Positions 1 to 8,388 of a stretch of 64,000 nucleotides of DNA are shown here, in pieces. Positions within the stretch are counted from its first letter, which is position 1, and every line of letters begins with the position of its first letter. The position numbers and the translations under genes were made by a program. A model generated the notes under the pieces. It was given only the letters and a program-made list of their open reading frames with translations, made no database searches and was not told where the DNA came from. Source of the DNA: Metabacillus niabensis (lineage in GTDB: Bacteria; Bacillota; Bacilli; Bacillales; Bacillaceae); the NCBI RefSeq assembly GCF_020524345.1, contig NZ_JAIVLH010000002.1, positions 62,001 through 126,000 of the forward strand, in the 5' to 3' direction.

Positions 1-1066
1 CAAATTTCGGTATAAATGAATCAATATCTTGTTGAACCTTCTCAATCTGCTCATTTATTTTAGAGTGGCCAGATTTAAATGCATATATTTCATTTGAAAT
101 CGAGTGTAAGATAGTTTTCATATCGTTAAGTTCATGTTTATCTTTATTCGTTTCGATTAGTGTTTGAAGTATTTGTTCATTTCCTTTTTTTAATTGGTAA
201 ATTTGTTCCTGTAATTGTTCCCCGTTTGTTCTCACCTGGAGTTTATCTTCATTTAGTTTCGTAATGATGTTTTTAAGAAAATCACATTCGTTATTCTTTT
301 GAAGTATTTCTTTATCTTTTATATTAATTAACTCCTCATATTGTTGACGATCTAATTTAGTTGAGTCAATTTGTTCCTTAAGTTGATTAATTTCTCCAGC
401 TTGTTTTTCAATAGAGATTTCTTTTGTTTCTATCTCTGTTTTTAGCTTCATTTTCTCATTATTCACAGCATTCGTTAAGTCTAATAGTTTTTGTTCGATT
501 TCTGTTTTCTCTATATTGATGTTTTCATACTGTAATAATGCTTCTTCGTAATTCGCACGATACTCTCTTAATTCTAGTGAGATTTTTTGATTTCCCTTTT
601 GTAGATTAGTATATTTTAATTCTATTTCATTTACTATTTCTTGTTTTTTTACTATTTCATTTTTTAGAGAATATAGCTCTGCTTTTAATTTATTGTTTAT
701 AGCTTCTAATTTAGATTTATTTTCTATTAAATAAGAGATTTCTTTGTTCTTTTCTACGTCTTGTTCTATCAATGTCTCTATTTCTTTCTTTAATCTTGTA
801 GAAGTTTGGATATATTCAAATTCTAGTTGTTTATTTTTACCCACTTGCAATTGGTAGCTATTTTGTAATTCTTCAATTTTTTTCTTAGTTATATCTAATT
901 GCAATGATATTGAGTTTTTTTCTTCAAGAAGGTTCGCATTCGCATGCTTTAGTTTTCTTAATTGTGAATAATGATAGTTGTTTTCATAGTCTTCCACTTG
1001 TGCTTTATACCTACTAAGTTCTGATTTCATATGAATAAGCTTTTGCTGAAGCATAGTGTTTTCCAC
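1..1066 (-). CDS. Long coiled-coil protein, partial (C-terminus beyond window edge)
   Basis: An open frame of 355 codons runs from a GTG at 1066 off the left edge with no stop. The GTG is preceded by GGGAGTGAT, and an in-frame ATG lies four codons later. The translation is rich in Glu, Lys, Asn, Gln, Leu and Ile in heptad-like order throughout. It has no signal peptide, membrane segment or recognisable catalytic motif, so it is most simply a long alpha-helical coiled-coil structural protein. It is the last visible gene of a minus-strand cluster starting at 2661, 41 bp after the 96-residue gene. The family is not recognised. A spore-surface or scaffold role is inferred only from context. Confidence 0.75.
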   Translation of the reverse strand, partial: MENTMLQQKLIHMKSELSRYKAQVEDYENNYHYSQLRKLKHANANLLEEKNSISLQLDITKKKIEELQNSYQLQVGKNKQLEFEYIQTSTRLKKEIETLIEQDVEKNKEISYLIENKSKLEAINNKLKAELYSLKNEIVKKQEIVNEIELKYTNLQKGNQKISLELREYRANYEEALLQYENINIEKTEIEQKLLDLTNAVNNEKMKLKTEIETKEISIEKQAGEINQLKEQIDSTKLDRQQYEELINIKDKEILQKNNECDFLKNIITKLNEDKLQVRTNGEQLQEQIYQLKKGNEQILQTLIETNKDKHELNDMKTILHSISNEIYAFKSGHSKINEQIEKVQQDIDSFIPKF

Positions 1067-1107
1067 TGTTATCACTCCCATTTGACTTCAAATACAAAAG
1101 GAACTAT

Positions 1108-1398
1108 TTAGGTATTTGTCTTAAGTATTTTGATAATTTCTTCAAACTTGTCTTCGGTCTTATCGATCATATTCTCAAATTGTTCAATAATTTCATCAGA
1201 AATAATCATATCTTTAGTTGTTGTACTCATATCTTTTGAGGATATACGAGTATTAAATAAGTATAGAATAAGTAGTAATAGGGTATTTCCTTCTATATGA
1301 ATGGAACTGTTGTCGTTTTTTTTAAGATTTGTTAATTCCTGGACAATGCTTTTAGCTAATTCGTCTATCAATTTTTCATTTTCCTCATTAAACACCAT
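1108..1398 (-). CDS. Small hypothetical protein, 96 aa
   Basis: The start is taken as ATG 1398, five bases after GGGAGGG; a TTG one codon upstream sits too close to that site. The 96-residue protein is acidic and Lys/Glu-rich. It has a short hydrophobic stretch near residues 38-47 (LLLLILYLF) and an amphipathic helical C-terminus. No family is recognised. It lies 12 bp after the 184-residue gene and 41 bp before the coiled-coil gene, so it is very probably co-transcribed with them. Its function is unknown; the hydrophobic patch could be a buried helix rather than a membrane anchor. Confidence 0.7.
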   Translation of the reverse strand: MVFNEENEKLIDELAKSIVQELTNLKKNDNSSIHIEGNTLLLLILYLFNTRISSKDMSTTTKDMIISDEIIEQFENMIDKTEDKFEEIIKILKTNT

Positions 1399-1410
1399 CA
1401 AATCCCTCCC

Positions 1411-1965
1411 TTAACTATTTCCGCTAATACTAATAGAATTTATGGCAGGTATACCTTCCTTAAATTCATCGCTATAGCAATATCCTAATATATTTCCTGT
1501 ATAGGACTTTGAGGGAAGCCATTTTAATTGGAAGTTTTGAAAAGAAATCATTTGAGAAGGGTTAATGTTATTTTTATTGATGGGCTTTAGAAAGTACACA
1601 TCTTTATCTGATGATTTGTTTAGCCGTTCCCAGCCGTCCGTTATATTTGAATTTTGTTGCTTCGCGCTAATGATTTTGCCTGACAATTGAAAAGGATGGC
1701 TTTGGGTAAATTGTAAACAAATATAAGGGTTTGTAATTTGTTTCTGTCCAATGTTATGGATAATATATGAACCGATAATTAAATTCTCATCGTCCAAACG
1801 ATGTGAAATATTTACCGAATATGTAAAATAGCTAATTAATTGAACATCATTATTATCCTTTTTTGATTCATTAATTAATTTTTTTATTTCATTTAAGTAA
1901 TTTATTGTCTTATGTTCGTGTTCCTTCACCATTTCTTGAAGTTTTAACAAGTTGTTTTGTTTCAT
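1411..1965 (-). CDS. Hypothetical protein with N-terminal helix and beta-rich domain, 184 aa
   Basis: ATG 1965 is preceded by AAGGAGTG with six bases of spacing; upstream in-frame starts lack such a site. Residues 1-40 are charged and helical (Lys/Glu/Asn-rich). The remainder is rich in Ile, Ser, Asn and aromatic residues and looks like a beta-sandwich, with no signal peptide and few cysteines. No family is recognised. A hairpin with a U-tract lies between the upstream ten-cysteine gene and this ribosome binding site, so it is probably expressed by read-through at a lower level than that gene. Confidence 0.75.
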   Translation of the reverse strand: MKQNNLLKLQEMVKEHEHKTINYLNEIKKLINESKKDNNDVQLISYFTYSVNISHRLDDENLIIGSYIIHNIGQKQITNPYICLQFTQSHPFQLSGKIISAKQQNSNITDGWERLNKSSDKDVYFLKPINKNNINPSQMISFQNFQLKWLPSKSYTGNILGYCYSDEFKEGIPAINSISISGNS

Positions 1966-1987
1966 GAATGGCACTCCTTCAGTAAAA

Positions 1988-2016
1988 ATAGAGAGAGGAT
2001 CATCTCCTCTCTCTAT
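1988..2016 (-). terminator. Rho-independent terminator inside the minus-strand cluster
   Basis: A 12-bp perfect stem (ATAGAGAGAGGA with its complement, loop of five) is followed on the minus strand by TTTTT. It lies just after the 2029-2661 gene and immediately before the ribosome binding site of the next gene, so it probably works as a partial attenuator. Confidence 0.8.
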
Positions 2017-2028
2017 CCATATGCACAA

Positions 2029-2661
2029 TTATTCCCCGTCATCACCATTATCAGGGAATAGTACCGGACATTGTGGCGGCATTGTAGGTGTCGGGCAAGC
2101 TGGTGTTGGTAGAATGTCTCTAGGTTGACAGAAGTCAGCAACAATCTCAAGTGTTACAGGGAAAGTTGACTGAATGCTTTGACATGTACGGACTGTTACA
2201 AGAGCATCGAATGTATCTGTAAGAAAATCACATTCAAATGAGCAAATAAAGCTGTCTAATTCACTATACGTAACTTCAATGTCTGTACCTTCTGGTGCAC
2301 ATAAAACAACTTGTTCACAGCGTGCGAAATCAAACGAAGCGACCTCAGTACCAGTTGCAGTTGGGAAGAAGAATGTTACAGTGAAGTTCTTTCGAATTGT
2401 GACCAATTGAAGAGTGACTAACGCTCCATCAATTACAAATTCTCTATCTTCACGATTTAGAACTTCGACTGGACCAGGTGTAACTTCAACTGTAACGGGA
2501 CCTGTAATTTCATCACATGTTAAGGGGTCCTCACCAACAATAGGAAGAGTTTCATCAGTAAATGTTAAATCAAATGTTGCCTCATTTAGAATCCAGTCAT
2601 ATACCTTTGTCGTGTTAATGCAAAGGAGCTCCTGTCCTCCTGTTAAATTTTTTGCTTGCAT
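2029..2661 (-). CDS. Ten-cysteine hypothetical protein, candidate spore-surface component, 210 aa
   Basis: ATG 2661 follows GGAGGTG at eight bases. The protein has no signal peptide. It is acidic, rich in Thr, Val and Phe in alternating (beta) patterns, and carries ten cysteines spread along its length. The tail is proline-rich (PTPACPTPTMPPQCP) and ends in DNGDDGE. Cysteine-rich, beta-rich, signal-less proteins of this kind are typical of disulfide-crosslinked spore coat or exosporium layers, but I cannot name the family. A sigma-K-like promoter lies upstream and a terminator directly follows. A spore role is inferred from composition and context. Confidence 0.75.
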   Translation of the reverse strand: MQAKNLTGGQELLCINTTKVYDWILNEATFDLTFTDETLPIVGEDPLTCDEITGPVTVEVTPGPVEVLNREDREFVIDGALVTLQLVTIRKNFTVTFFFPTATGTEVASFDFARCEQVVLCAPEGTDIEVTYSELDSFICSFECDFLTDTFDALVTVRTCQSIQSTFPVTLEIVADFCQPRDILPTPACPTPTMPPQCPVLFPDNGDDGE

Positions 2662-2702
2662 ATTGCAAACACCTCCGAATTAAGATAATTTCTATACATT
2701 TG

Positions 2703-2730
2703 TAGCATATGAATAGTAGTAAAATTGGTT
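2703..2730 (-). promoter_or_regulatory. Possible sigma-K promoter for the minus-strand cluster
   Basis: On the minus strand CATATGCTA (plus 2703-2711) matches the sigma-K -10 consensus CATANNNTA. AACC lies 15 bases upstream, in the place of the weak -35 AC element. This would give mother-cell-specific late sporulation expression of the 2661 gene cluster. The motif is short and can occur by chance. Confidence 0.4.
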
Positions 2731-2808
2731 CTTAATAGAAGGATCAAAATGTAAAATTGTGTTAATGTCTCAAGGGAAAATGACTATATCTAAAGGGGGG
2801 ATAAAAAT

Positions 2809-3672
2809 TTGGATAGATTCGAAGAGAAAATTAACAGTATTGAAAATTTAAAACAAAAGCTATCTATTTTTAAACAAACATTAGAAACAGCGCAATCAGG
2901 AAATGTCGCCAATGACTACCTATCTATGAAGTTTGAGCATCAATCTATAACAGGACAAATGTTAAAGATAGAAGAAAAATTAAGAAAAGCTGTTGAACAG
3001 TATAACAGTCAAACAAAAGAATTGATGGAAAATGTTAAAACTCTTTCTGAGAAAATGAATAAAATGGATCATACAATCACTGATTTACAAAAGTGTATGG
3101 AGACATTGGTAAATAAGGATCAAGATGAGGTAATTCGAGGTATAAAAGAGGTAATTAAAAATGAAATTGGTAAGCAATTAATGGATTCATCCACAGTTGA
3201 TCAAATAAAAGAAGAATTGTCAGAATTAAAGGTAATAATAAATAGTAATAAAGTAAATAAGAATGAAATTCTACATCCCAATAGCTACCAACAATTAAGA
3301 AACATCATTCATACTTCAATTTCTTCTAAAAATCTTTATCCTAAAGTTCCCGAACTAATTAGCAATGATATTGCAAATTTTTATCATGGTGTTTCTAAAA
3401 AGACACAAAAAGCAAGTTTTTTACCACCTACAGGTCCAAAGAGAATAGAATTGAGGAACAAATATAAAGACGAAGCAAAGGATGTATCTAAAAATAAAGC
3501 GTTAGGAAACTCAATTGTAGCTTCAGAACATACAAATAACCTTACATTCAAACCGACTTCAAATATGAACAACGACTCGAGCATACAAGAAATCCAACAA
3601 CAAAAAGAACTGGGTGGCCGTGAAGAGTCAAATCCCTCAGTGCATAGAGGTAAAGACCTTGAAAAAAAATAA
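2809..3672 (+). CDS. Coiled-coil hypothetical protein, 287 aa
   Basis: The start is TTG 2809, preceded by AAAGGGGGGAT at good spacing; no ATG is better placed. Residues 1-155 are strongly helical with heptad-like Leu/Ile/Met spacing (coiled coil). Residues 160-215 form a less charged, possibly globular segment, and the C-terminal 70 residues are Asn/Ser/Lys-rich and probably disordered. There is no signal peptide or catalytic motif, and the family is not recognised. It is divergent from the ten-cysteine gene, and its last 14 bases overlap the metallopeptidase gene, suggesting translational coupling and a shared process. Confidence 0.75.
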   Translation: MDRFEEKINSIENLKQKLSIFKQTLETAQSGNVANDYLSMKFEHQSITGQMLKIEEKLRKAVEQYNSQTKELMENVKTLSEKMNKMDHTITDLQKCMETLVNKDQDEVIRGIKEVIKNEIGKQLMDSSTVDQIKEELSELKVIINSNKVNKNEILHPNSYQQLRNIIHTSISSKNLYPKVPELISNDIANFYHGVSKKTQKASFLPPTGPKRIELRNKYKDEAKDVSKNKALGNSIVASEHTNNLTFKPTSNMNNDSSIQEIQQQKELGGREESNPSVHRGKDLEKK

Positions 3673-4066
3673 CTTAACATTTCCTCGATATGTATTTGAA
3701 GAAATGATACAACACTGCAAAACGGAACTTCCAAATGAAGCATGCGGTATAGTTTCAGGAGTGAATGGTGAAGTTACTTCTGTATGGAAATTGAAAAATG
3801 AATCTAAATCTGAAAAACGTTATTTTGTTGGAAAGGAAAGCGTTCAAAAAACATTTAATAAAATATTTCATAAGGGAGAAATTGTACTAGGTATCTATCA
3901 TTCACACCCAAAAACATCCCCTATCCCTTCTAAGTTTGATTTAATCAATCATCCATATCAAGACGTGAAAATGATTATTGTCTCATTTAAGAAAGTAAAT
4001 CCAATTACAAAATGTTATGTAATAGAAAATCGAAGTTCTACTGAATCAATATTAATTGTCAATTAG
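3659..4066 (+). CDS. JAMM/MPN+ family zinc metallopeptidase (M67), 135 aa
   Basis: TTG 3659 is favoured because AGAGGT lies seven bases upstream; GTG codons further upstream are in frame but lack a proper site. The protein has the full JAMM signature: Glu27, then His81-x-His83, seven residues, Ser91 and Asp94, the zinc ligands and catalytic residues of isopeptidase-type Mov34/MPN enzymes. At 135 residues it is a bare catalytic domain. Bacterial relatives cleave after Gly-Gly in ubiquitin-like sulfur carriers or act on unknown substrates. It overlaps the coiled-coil gene upstream and is followed by a small protein containing Gly-Gly-Cys-Cys. Substrate unknown; fold assignment firm. Confidence 0.85.
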   Translation: MKKNNLTFPRYVFEEMIQHCKTELPNEACGIVSGVNGEVTSVWKLKNESKSEKRYFVGKESVQKTFNKIFHKGEIVLGIYHSHPKTSPIPSKFDLINHPYQDVKMIIVSFKKVNPITKCYVIENRSSTESILIVN

Positions 4067-4129
4067 TCCAATCCATAAAGATTAACACTGTTTATAATAT
4101 ATAGAAAAGAATTTTATGGAGGGATACTT

Positions 4130-4276
4130 TTGGGTAATTATCGTAAGAGTGAGGGCAGCCAGGACAATAATAGTAAACCTATAATCATAAATAGAAAAAA
4201 AAGAAATGTGAAGAGAACTGCTTCTAAGACCAAAGGTGTTATAAGAGGAGGCTGTTGTTTTAAGAGAATTAAATAA
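4130..4276 (+). CDS. Small basic protein with Gly-Gly-Cys-Cys near the C-terminus, 48 aa
   Basis: TTG 4130 follows GGAGGGAT at six bases, a strong site. The 48-residue product has an Asn/Ser-rich N-terminus, a very basic middle (NRKKRNVKR) and the C-terminus GVIRGGCCFKRIK. No family is recognised. It sits 63 bp downstream of the metallopeptidase gene on the same strand. Its composition fits a nucleic-acid-binding or spore-packing peptide. The internal Gly-Gly before two cysteines recalls sites processed by JAMM peptidases, but it is too short for a ubiquitin-like fold, so that link is speculative. Confidence 0.6.
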   Translation: MGNYRKSEGSQDNNSKPIIINRKKRNVKRTASKTKGVIRGGCCFKRIK

Positions 4277-4336
4277 TGATGTAATTGTATTACAATTGAT
4301 ATTTAAATATGTGTTCTTATGTTTAATGAAACAAAA

Positions 4337-4359
4337 AATAGGGTGTAATTCACCCTATT
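4337..4359 (-). terminator. Terminator for the 4763-4383 gene
   Basis: A 9-bp perfect stem, AATAGGGTG and its complement with loop TAATT, is followed by TTTTTT on the minus strand. It also separates the convergent small basic protein gene, but the plus strand lacks a U-tract. Confidence 0.75.
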
Positions 4360-4382
4360 GTAACTAATGCTTTTATTTTAGA

Positions 4383-4763
4383 TTAGAAGCCACCATCATC
4401 TGGAGTGAAAGGTAGACTGAATTTAGTTTCTACTGCACGTAACCTTTGGTTAAGACGGTTTAGTCTTCGAGTATGTTGTTCAACTCTATTATTAACACGA
4501 TTGACTTGTTCATTTAAGCGGGTTATTTCACGGTTCATCCTGCGATTTTCTTCATTTAATCTTTTTATTTCATTATTAAGCCTGGTTAGCTCTTTAGTTT
4601 GACGATCAGATTGACGCTCAAGCGATGTTATCCTCCTCTCGAGGTTCGGTTGACGTTGATCTGAATTATGGTAAAGCGTATAAGAGAGAGGATTTGACAA
4701 ATGATTTCCATAATAGAATTTTGATACAAGCTCATTTTTATAAACATAGGGGTATGAATACAT
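4383..4763 (-). CDS. Coiled-coil protein with Tyr-rich N-terminus, 126 aa, candidate spore protein
   Basis: ATG 4763 is preceded by AAGGAGT. Residues 1-35 are Tyr/Ser/Asn-rich (starts [11 protein letters not shown]). Residues 38-110 form a continuous coiled coil with Leu/Ile every third or fourth position among Arg, Asn and Glu (for example [17 protein letters not shown]). The tail is short and acidic. There is no signal peptide. Tyr-rich ends plus Arg-rich helices are common in spore coat proteins, but the family is not recognised. It is monocistronic, with its own terminator, and convergent with the JAMM cluster. Confidence 0.75.
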   Translation of the reverse strand: MYSYPYVYKNELVSKFYYGNHLSNPLSYTLYHNSDQRQPNLERRITSLERQSDRQTKELTRLNNEIKRLNEENRRMNREITRLNEQVNRVNNRVEQHTRRLNRLNQRLRAVETKFSLPFTPDDGGF

Positions 4764-5243
4764 GTTTCACAAACACTCCTTATTGATTTCTTTCATATCA
4801 CCAACCAGAAAGAAATAAGTAATCTTTATAAAGGTATGTAGGTTATTGTGGGAGTGCAACAGCAAATGCCCATATTTAAAAATGTTAAATCTTCTGTTGT
4901 TAAACAAGGTTGAAAAGATTGATATGAATTTTCAGACACTTTGATATTTGAATACTTAGACTTGTATTTATAGAGTGAAAGATAATTGTTTTTTATTTTT
5001 GTTGTAATAACCATTTTAAAAATACAATAACATTATTATGTAAACTTAAATATTCATTATAAACTTAATGCTACATAACATTAGATAAATTTGTAAAAGT
5101 AATTGATAATTGATAAATATTAATTGATTATAAACAGAATAAATTATAGTTGTCATATTTCAATCCTTATCAAAATAATATAGAGAAGTTAAGTGTTTCA
5201 GGCATGTTTTTATAATAGATTAAATATAATTTTAACTATTAAA
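4764..5243. other. AT-rich intergenic stretch, no supported gene
   Basis: Nearly 480 bases of very AT-rich DNA. A 62-codon minus-strand frame (4826-5014) has no ribosome binding site. Apart from the ribosome binding site region of the 4763 gene at its left edge, I see no hairpin, repeat or conserved site before the katA operator. Confidence 0.6.
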
Positions 5244-5258
5244 TTATAATTATTATAA
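5244..5258 (+). promoter_or_regulatory. PerR box upstream of katA
   Basis: TTATAATTATTATAA matches the Bacillus PerR consensus TTATAATNATTATAA at every position. It lies directly upstream of the katA promoter, so metal-bound PerR should repress katA and release it on peroxide oxidation. Confidence 0.92.
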
Positions 5259-5265
5259 AAAAGTA

Positions 5266-5294
5266 TTGATTTTTAATTGAGACATGTTATTATA
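5266..5294 (+). promoter_or_regulatory. katA sigma-A promoter
   Basis: TTGATT (5266-5271) and TATTAT (5288-5293) with a 16-bp spacer (ATTATA one base later gives 17). It lies eight bases after the PerR box and about 37 bases before the katA start. Confidence 0.65.
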
Positions 5295-5330
5295 GATTCA
5301 TAGCCAAACAAAATATGAGGTGATTCTTAA

Positions 5331-6785
5331 ATGACTAATAACAGACTAACTACAAGCTGGGGTGCTCCAGTAGGGGACAACCAGAACTCAATTACAGCAG
5401 GAAATCGTGGCCCAACATTATTGCAAGATGTACACCTTTTAGAAAAGCTTGCACATTTTAACCGAGAACGTGTTCCTGAGCGTGTGGTTCATGCGAAAGG
5501 TGCAGGAGCACACGGGTTTTTTGAAGTAACAAATGATGTGACAAAATACACGAAAGCAAATCTTTTTTCTGAAGTAGGAAAACGTACACCATTATTTATT
5601 CGTTTTTCAACAGTTGCAGGTGAAAATGGTTCAGCAGATACAGTTCGCGACCCACGTGGATTTGCGGTTAAGTTTTATACTGAAGAAGGAAATTATGATA
5701 TCGTAGGTAACAATACACCGGTATTCTTTATTCGTGATGCGATTAAATTCCCTGATTTCATTCATACGCAAAAACGTGATCCACAAACACACTTAAAAAA
5801 CCCTAATGCAGTATGGGATTTCTGGTCATTGTCTCCAGAGTCTTTACATCAAGTAACAATCTTAATGTCTGATCGTGGAATTCCGGCGACATTACGACAT
5901 ATGCATGGATTTGGAAGTCATACATTTAAGTGGACAAATGCAGAAGGTGATGGAGTGTGGATTAAATATCACTTCAAAACAGAACAAGGTGTTAAAAACA
6001 TATCTCCTGAAGTGGCAGCACAAATTGCTGGTGAAAATCCAGATTATCATACAGAAGACTTATTTAATGCAATTGAAAAAGGCGATTTCCCTGCATGGAA
6101 ATTATATGTGCAGATTATGCCTTTAGAAGATGCGAATACTTATAAATGGGATCCATTCGATGTTACAAAAGTTTGGTCTCAAAAAGATTATCCATTAATT
6201 GAAGTTGGCCGTATGGTGTTAGATCATAACCCTGAAAACTATTTTGCGGAGGTTGAGCAAGCAACATTCTCACCTGGTACATTAGTTCCTGGTATTGATG
6301 TATCACCAGATAAAATGCTTCAAGGACGTCTATTTGCTTATCATGATGCACACCGTTACCGTGTTGGGGCTAACCACCAGGCACTACCGATTAACCGTGC
6401 GAAAAATGAAGTGAAGAACTACCAACGTGATGGCCAAATGCGCTTTGATGATAATGGTGGAAAATCAGTATATTATGAGCCAAACAGCTTGGGTGGTCCA
6501 ACTGAAACACCAGAAAACAAACAAGCTGCATATCCGGTATCCGGAGTAGCTGAAAGTGTAGCATATGATCATAATGATCACTACACGCAAGCAGGTGACT
6601 TATATCGCCTTATGACTGAAGAGCAACGCGCACACTTAGTGTCTAATATTGTTGCTGCAATGAAACCAGTTGAAAGAGACGATATTAAATTACGTCAAAT
6701 TGGACATTTCTACAAAGCAGATCCGGAATACGGAACTCGTATAGCTGAAGGCTTAGGTTTAGCTGTTCCAGCTGAAGTAAAATAA
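5331..6785 (+). CDS. katA: Vegetative catalase KatA, 484 aa
   Basis: This is a clade 3 monofunctional haem catalase that dismutes hydrogen peroxide in the cytoplasm. The 484-residue length is typical of small-subunit catalases. Visible motifs are the distal His54 in [12 protein letters not shown], the NADPH/haem region [18 protein letters not shown], the essential Asn in VGNNTPVFF, and the proximal haem Tyr in [14 protein letters not shown] near residue 338. ATG 5331 follows GAGGTG. The gene is monocistronic, with a perfect PerR box upstream and a strong terminator downstream, matching peroxide-inducible katA of Bacillus. The assignment is secure. Confidence 0.97.
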   Translation: MTNNRLTTSWGAPVGDNQNSITAGNRGPTLLQDVHLLEKLAHFNRERVPERVVHAKGAGAHGFFEVTNDVTKYTKANLFSEVGKRTPLFIRFSTVAGENGSADTVRDPRGFAVKFYTEEGNYDIVGNNTPVFFIRDAIKFPDFIHTQKRDPQTHLKNPNAVWDFWSLSPESLHQVTILMSDRGIPATLRHMHGFGSHTFKWTNAEGDGVWIKYHFKTEQGVKNISPEVAAQIAGENPDYHTEDLFNAIEKGDFPAWKLYVQIMPLEDANTYKWDPFDVTKVWSQKDYPLIEVGRMVLDHNPENYFAEVEQATFSPGTLVPGIDVSPDKMLQGRLFAYHDAHRYRVGANHQALPINRAKNEVKNYQRDGQMRFDDNGGKSVYYEPNSLGGPTETPENKQAAYPVSGVAESVAYDHNDHYTQAGDLYRLMTEEQRAHLVSNIVAAMKPVERDDIKLRQIGHFYKADPEYGTRIAEGLGLAVPAEVK

Positions 6786-6838
6786 TGATTTAAACTAATT
6801 TTCAATTCTCAAACTATTCTCAATTATTCTCATGTTAA

Positions 6839-6863
6839 AATGCATCCAACAATTGGATGCATT
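6839..6863. terminator. Bidirectional terminator between katA and the thioesterase gene
   Basis: An 11-bp perfect stem (AATGCATCCAA with its complement, loop CAA) is followed by TTTTTT on the plus strand and preceded by an A-rich stretch. It serves both convergent genes. Confidence 0.9.
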
Positions 6864-6879
6864 TTTTTTGACTTACGAT

Positions 6880-7386
6880 CTATAACGTCACTACATTAGC
6901 GAAAGCTTCACTATGCTCACGGCGTTCTTTTCGGACGTTTCTACGCTGTTTTGCTGTATTAAATAGCATGACTTCTTCATCTGATTCCGGAATGACTCTT
7001 GGAACTTGTTGGGGTTTGCCTTGATCATTTAGTGCTACAAAAGTTAAAAAGGATGTAGCTGCAAGCTTTCGTTCACCTGTTTTTAAATCTTCAGCAATTA
7101 CTTTAACAAAAACCTCCATAGATGAACGGCCAACAGACGATACATACGATTTTAAACTAACAGAGTCACTTTGGCGGATAGGAATTAAGAAATCAACAGA
7201 GTCTGTCGAGGCTGTTACAACCTCACATCTTGAATGCATGGCTGCTGAAATCGAGGCAACATCATCGATATAGCTCATTAATTTACCACCAAATAATGTA
7301 TTATGGTTATTTGTATCTAATGGAAATACTCTACTTGTCTTAATAACTAGGGACTCTTTACATGTTTTTTCTTCAATATTTGTCAT
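6880..7386 (-). CDS. ykhA: Acyl-CoA thioesterase, YkhA/BACH hotdog family, 168 aa
   Basis: Single hotdog-domain acyl-CoA hydrolase releasing free fatty acid and CoA in the cytosol. The family motif is seen at NHNTLFGGKLMSYIDDVASISA (residues 27-48; helix with the conserved Asn and catalytic Asp), followed by the TASTDSVDFLIPI strand. The C-terminal basic tail (RRNVRKERREHSE) is typical of YkhA. Length fits the family. ATG 7386 was kept although its ribosome binding site (GGAGAG) is modest. It is convergent with katA and monocistronic. Physiological substrate chain length cannot be read from the sequence. Confidence 0.88.
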   Translation of the reverse strand: MTNIEEKTCKESLVIKTSRVFPLDTNNHNTLFGGKLMSYIDDVASISAAMHSRCEVVTASTDSVDFLIPIRQSDSVSLKSYVSSVGRSSMEVFVKVIAEDLKTGERKLAATSFLTFVALNDQGKPQQVPRVIPESDEEVMLFNTAKQRRNVRKERREHSEAFANVVTL

Positions 7387-7493
7387 CGTGTTCTCTCCTG
7401 ACGTAACTTGATGGGATCATATAAACATTATTGGCTCTTTTCTTAACATCGTCAATTTATTTGTTTTACATTCTAACATTGTCTTTTAAAATG

Positions 7494-7528
7494 AAAATAC
7501 TCAAGAGACACTGCATCTTGAGTATTTT
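7494..7528 (-). terminator. Terminator after nadE
   Basis: A 13-bp stem (AAAATACTCAAGA and complement) with a nine-base loop lies directly downstream of nadE on the minus strand and is followed by a T-rich stretch. Confidence 0.8.
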
Positions 7529-7541
7529 TGTATGGTCTTAT

Positions 7542-8363
7542 TTATTTTTTCCACCATTCATCAAACATAGAGGCAGGTACTTCGCGCTTATGTTGTGAAA
7601 TCAGGTAGCGTTTTTCGATTTTTTCAGCTACTTCAGCGTCGACTTGTTTTCCTTCCAGGAAGTCATCTAATTGGTCATATGTAATACCAAGCTCTGTTTC
7701 GTCTGCCTGCAGGGGAGTGTTGTCCAGTAGATCAGCAGTTGGTATTTTGAGATATAAGCGTTCTGGAGCATCTAATTCTTGTAGCAGACGTTTACCTTGA
7801 CGCTTTGTTAGTCCTGTAAGTGGTAACAAGTCTGCACCACCGTCACCATATTTTGTGAAAAATCCTGTAACAGCCTCTGCAGCATGATCTGTACCAATAA
7901 CTAACAATCCTTTCTGGCCGCCAATCGCATATTGAGTAATCATTCTTATTCGTGCTTTTACATTACCTTTGTTAAAGTCTGAGAGCGGTTCGCCCATTGT
8001 TTTTTCATAGTCATTGGCAAATGCATCGACACTATTAGATATGTCAAAAGCAACACTTTTATCTGGATTAATAAATGAAAGGGCTAATTGTGCATCATCT
8101 TCATCCTTTTGAACACCATATGGAAGTCTTACAGCCGTAAATGTTGCTTGATATCCTTCACTGCGTAATTCTTCAACTGCTATTTGAGCTAAACGGCCTG
8201 CCAAAGTAGAGTCCTGGCCACCACTAATGCCAAGAACGAAGCCTTTAGCACCTGTTGTTTTTAAGTATTCTTTTAGAAACGTTACACGTGCTTTGATTTC
8301 TTCCTTTGGATTTATCGTTTCTTTTACATGTAGTTCACTCATAATTCTTTTTTGTAAACTCAT
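7542..8363 (-). CDS. nadE: NH3-dependent NAD+ synthetase, 273 aa
   Basis: It amidates nicotinate adenine dinucleotide to NAD+ using ATP and ammonia, the last step of both de novo and salvage routes. The N-type ATP pyrophosphatase P-loop SGGQDST is at residues 47-53. The deamido-NAD/ATP-binding segments [26 protein letters not shown] and [15 protein letters not shown] are also present. At 273 residues, without an N-terminal nitrilase domain, it is the ammonia-dependent form as in B. subtilis. ATG 8363 follows GGAGGCG. It lies 25 bp downstream of pncB, so pncA-pncB-nadE appear to form one salvage unit. Confidence 0.96.
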   Translation of the reverse strand: MSLQKRIMSELHVKETINPKEEIKARVTFLKEYLKTTGAKGFVLGISGGQDSTLAGRLAQIAVEELRSEGYQATFTAVRLPYGVQKDEDDAQLALSFINPDKSVAFDISNSVDAFANDYEKTMGEPLSDFNKGNVKARIRMITQYAIGGQKGLLVIGTDHAAEAVTGFFTKYGDGGADLLPLTGLTKRQGKRLLQELDAPERLYLKIPTADLLDNTPLQADETELGITYDQLDDFLEGKQVDAEVAEKIEKRYLISQHKREVPASMFDEWWKK

Positions 8364-8388
8364 TTTTACGCCTCCAATTGAAGTTATT

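Noticed and set aside
3384-3743. 119-codon minus-strand frame opposite the coiled-coil and JAMM genes
   Set aside because: It is antisense to two well-supported genes, has no ribosome site and its Ser/Phe/Leu-rich product is a shadow of the Lys/Glu-rich coiled coil.
4826-5014. 62-codon minus-strand frame ending in GICCCTPTITYIPL
   Set aside because: No ribosome binding site before its ATG or any internal start, lies in very AT-rich DNA and has no recognisable features.
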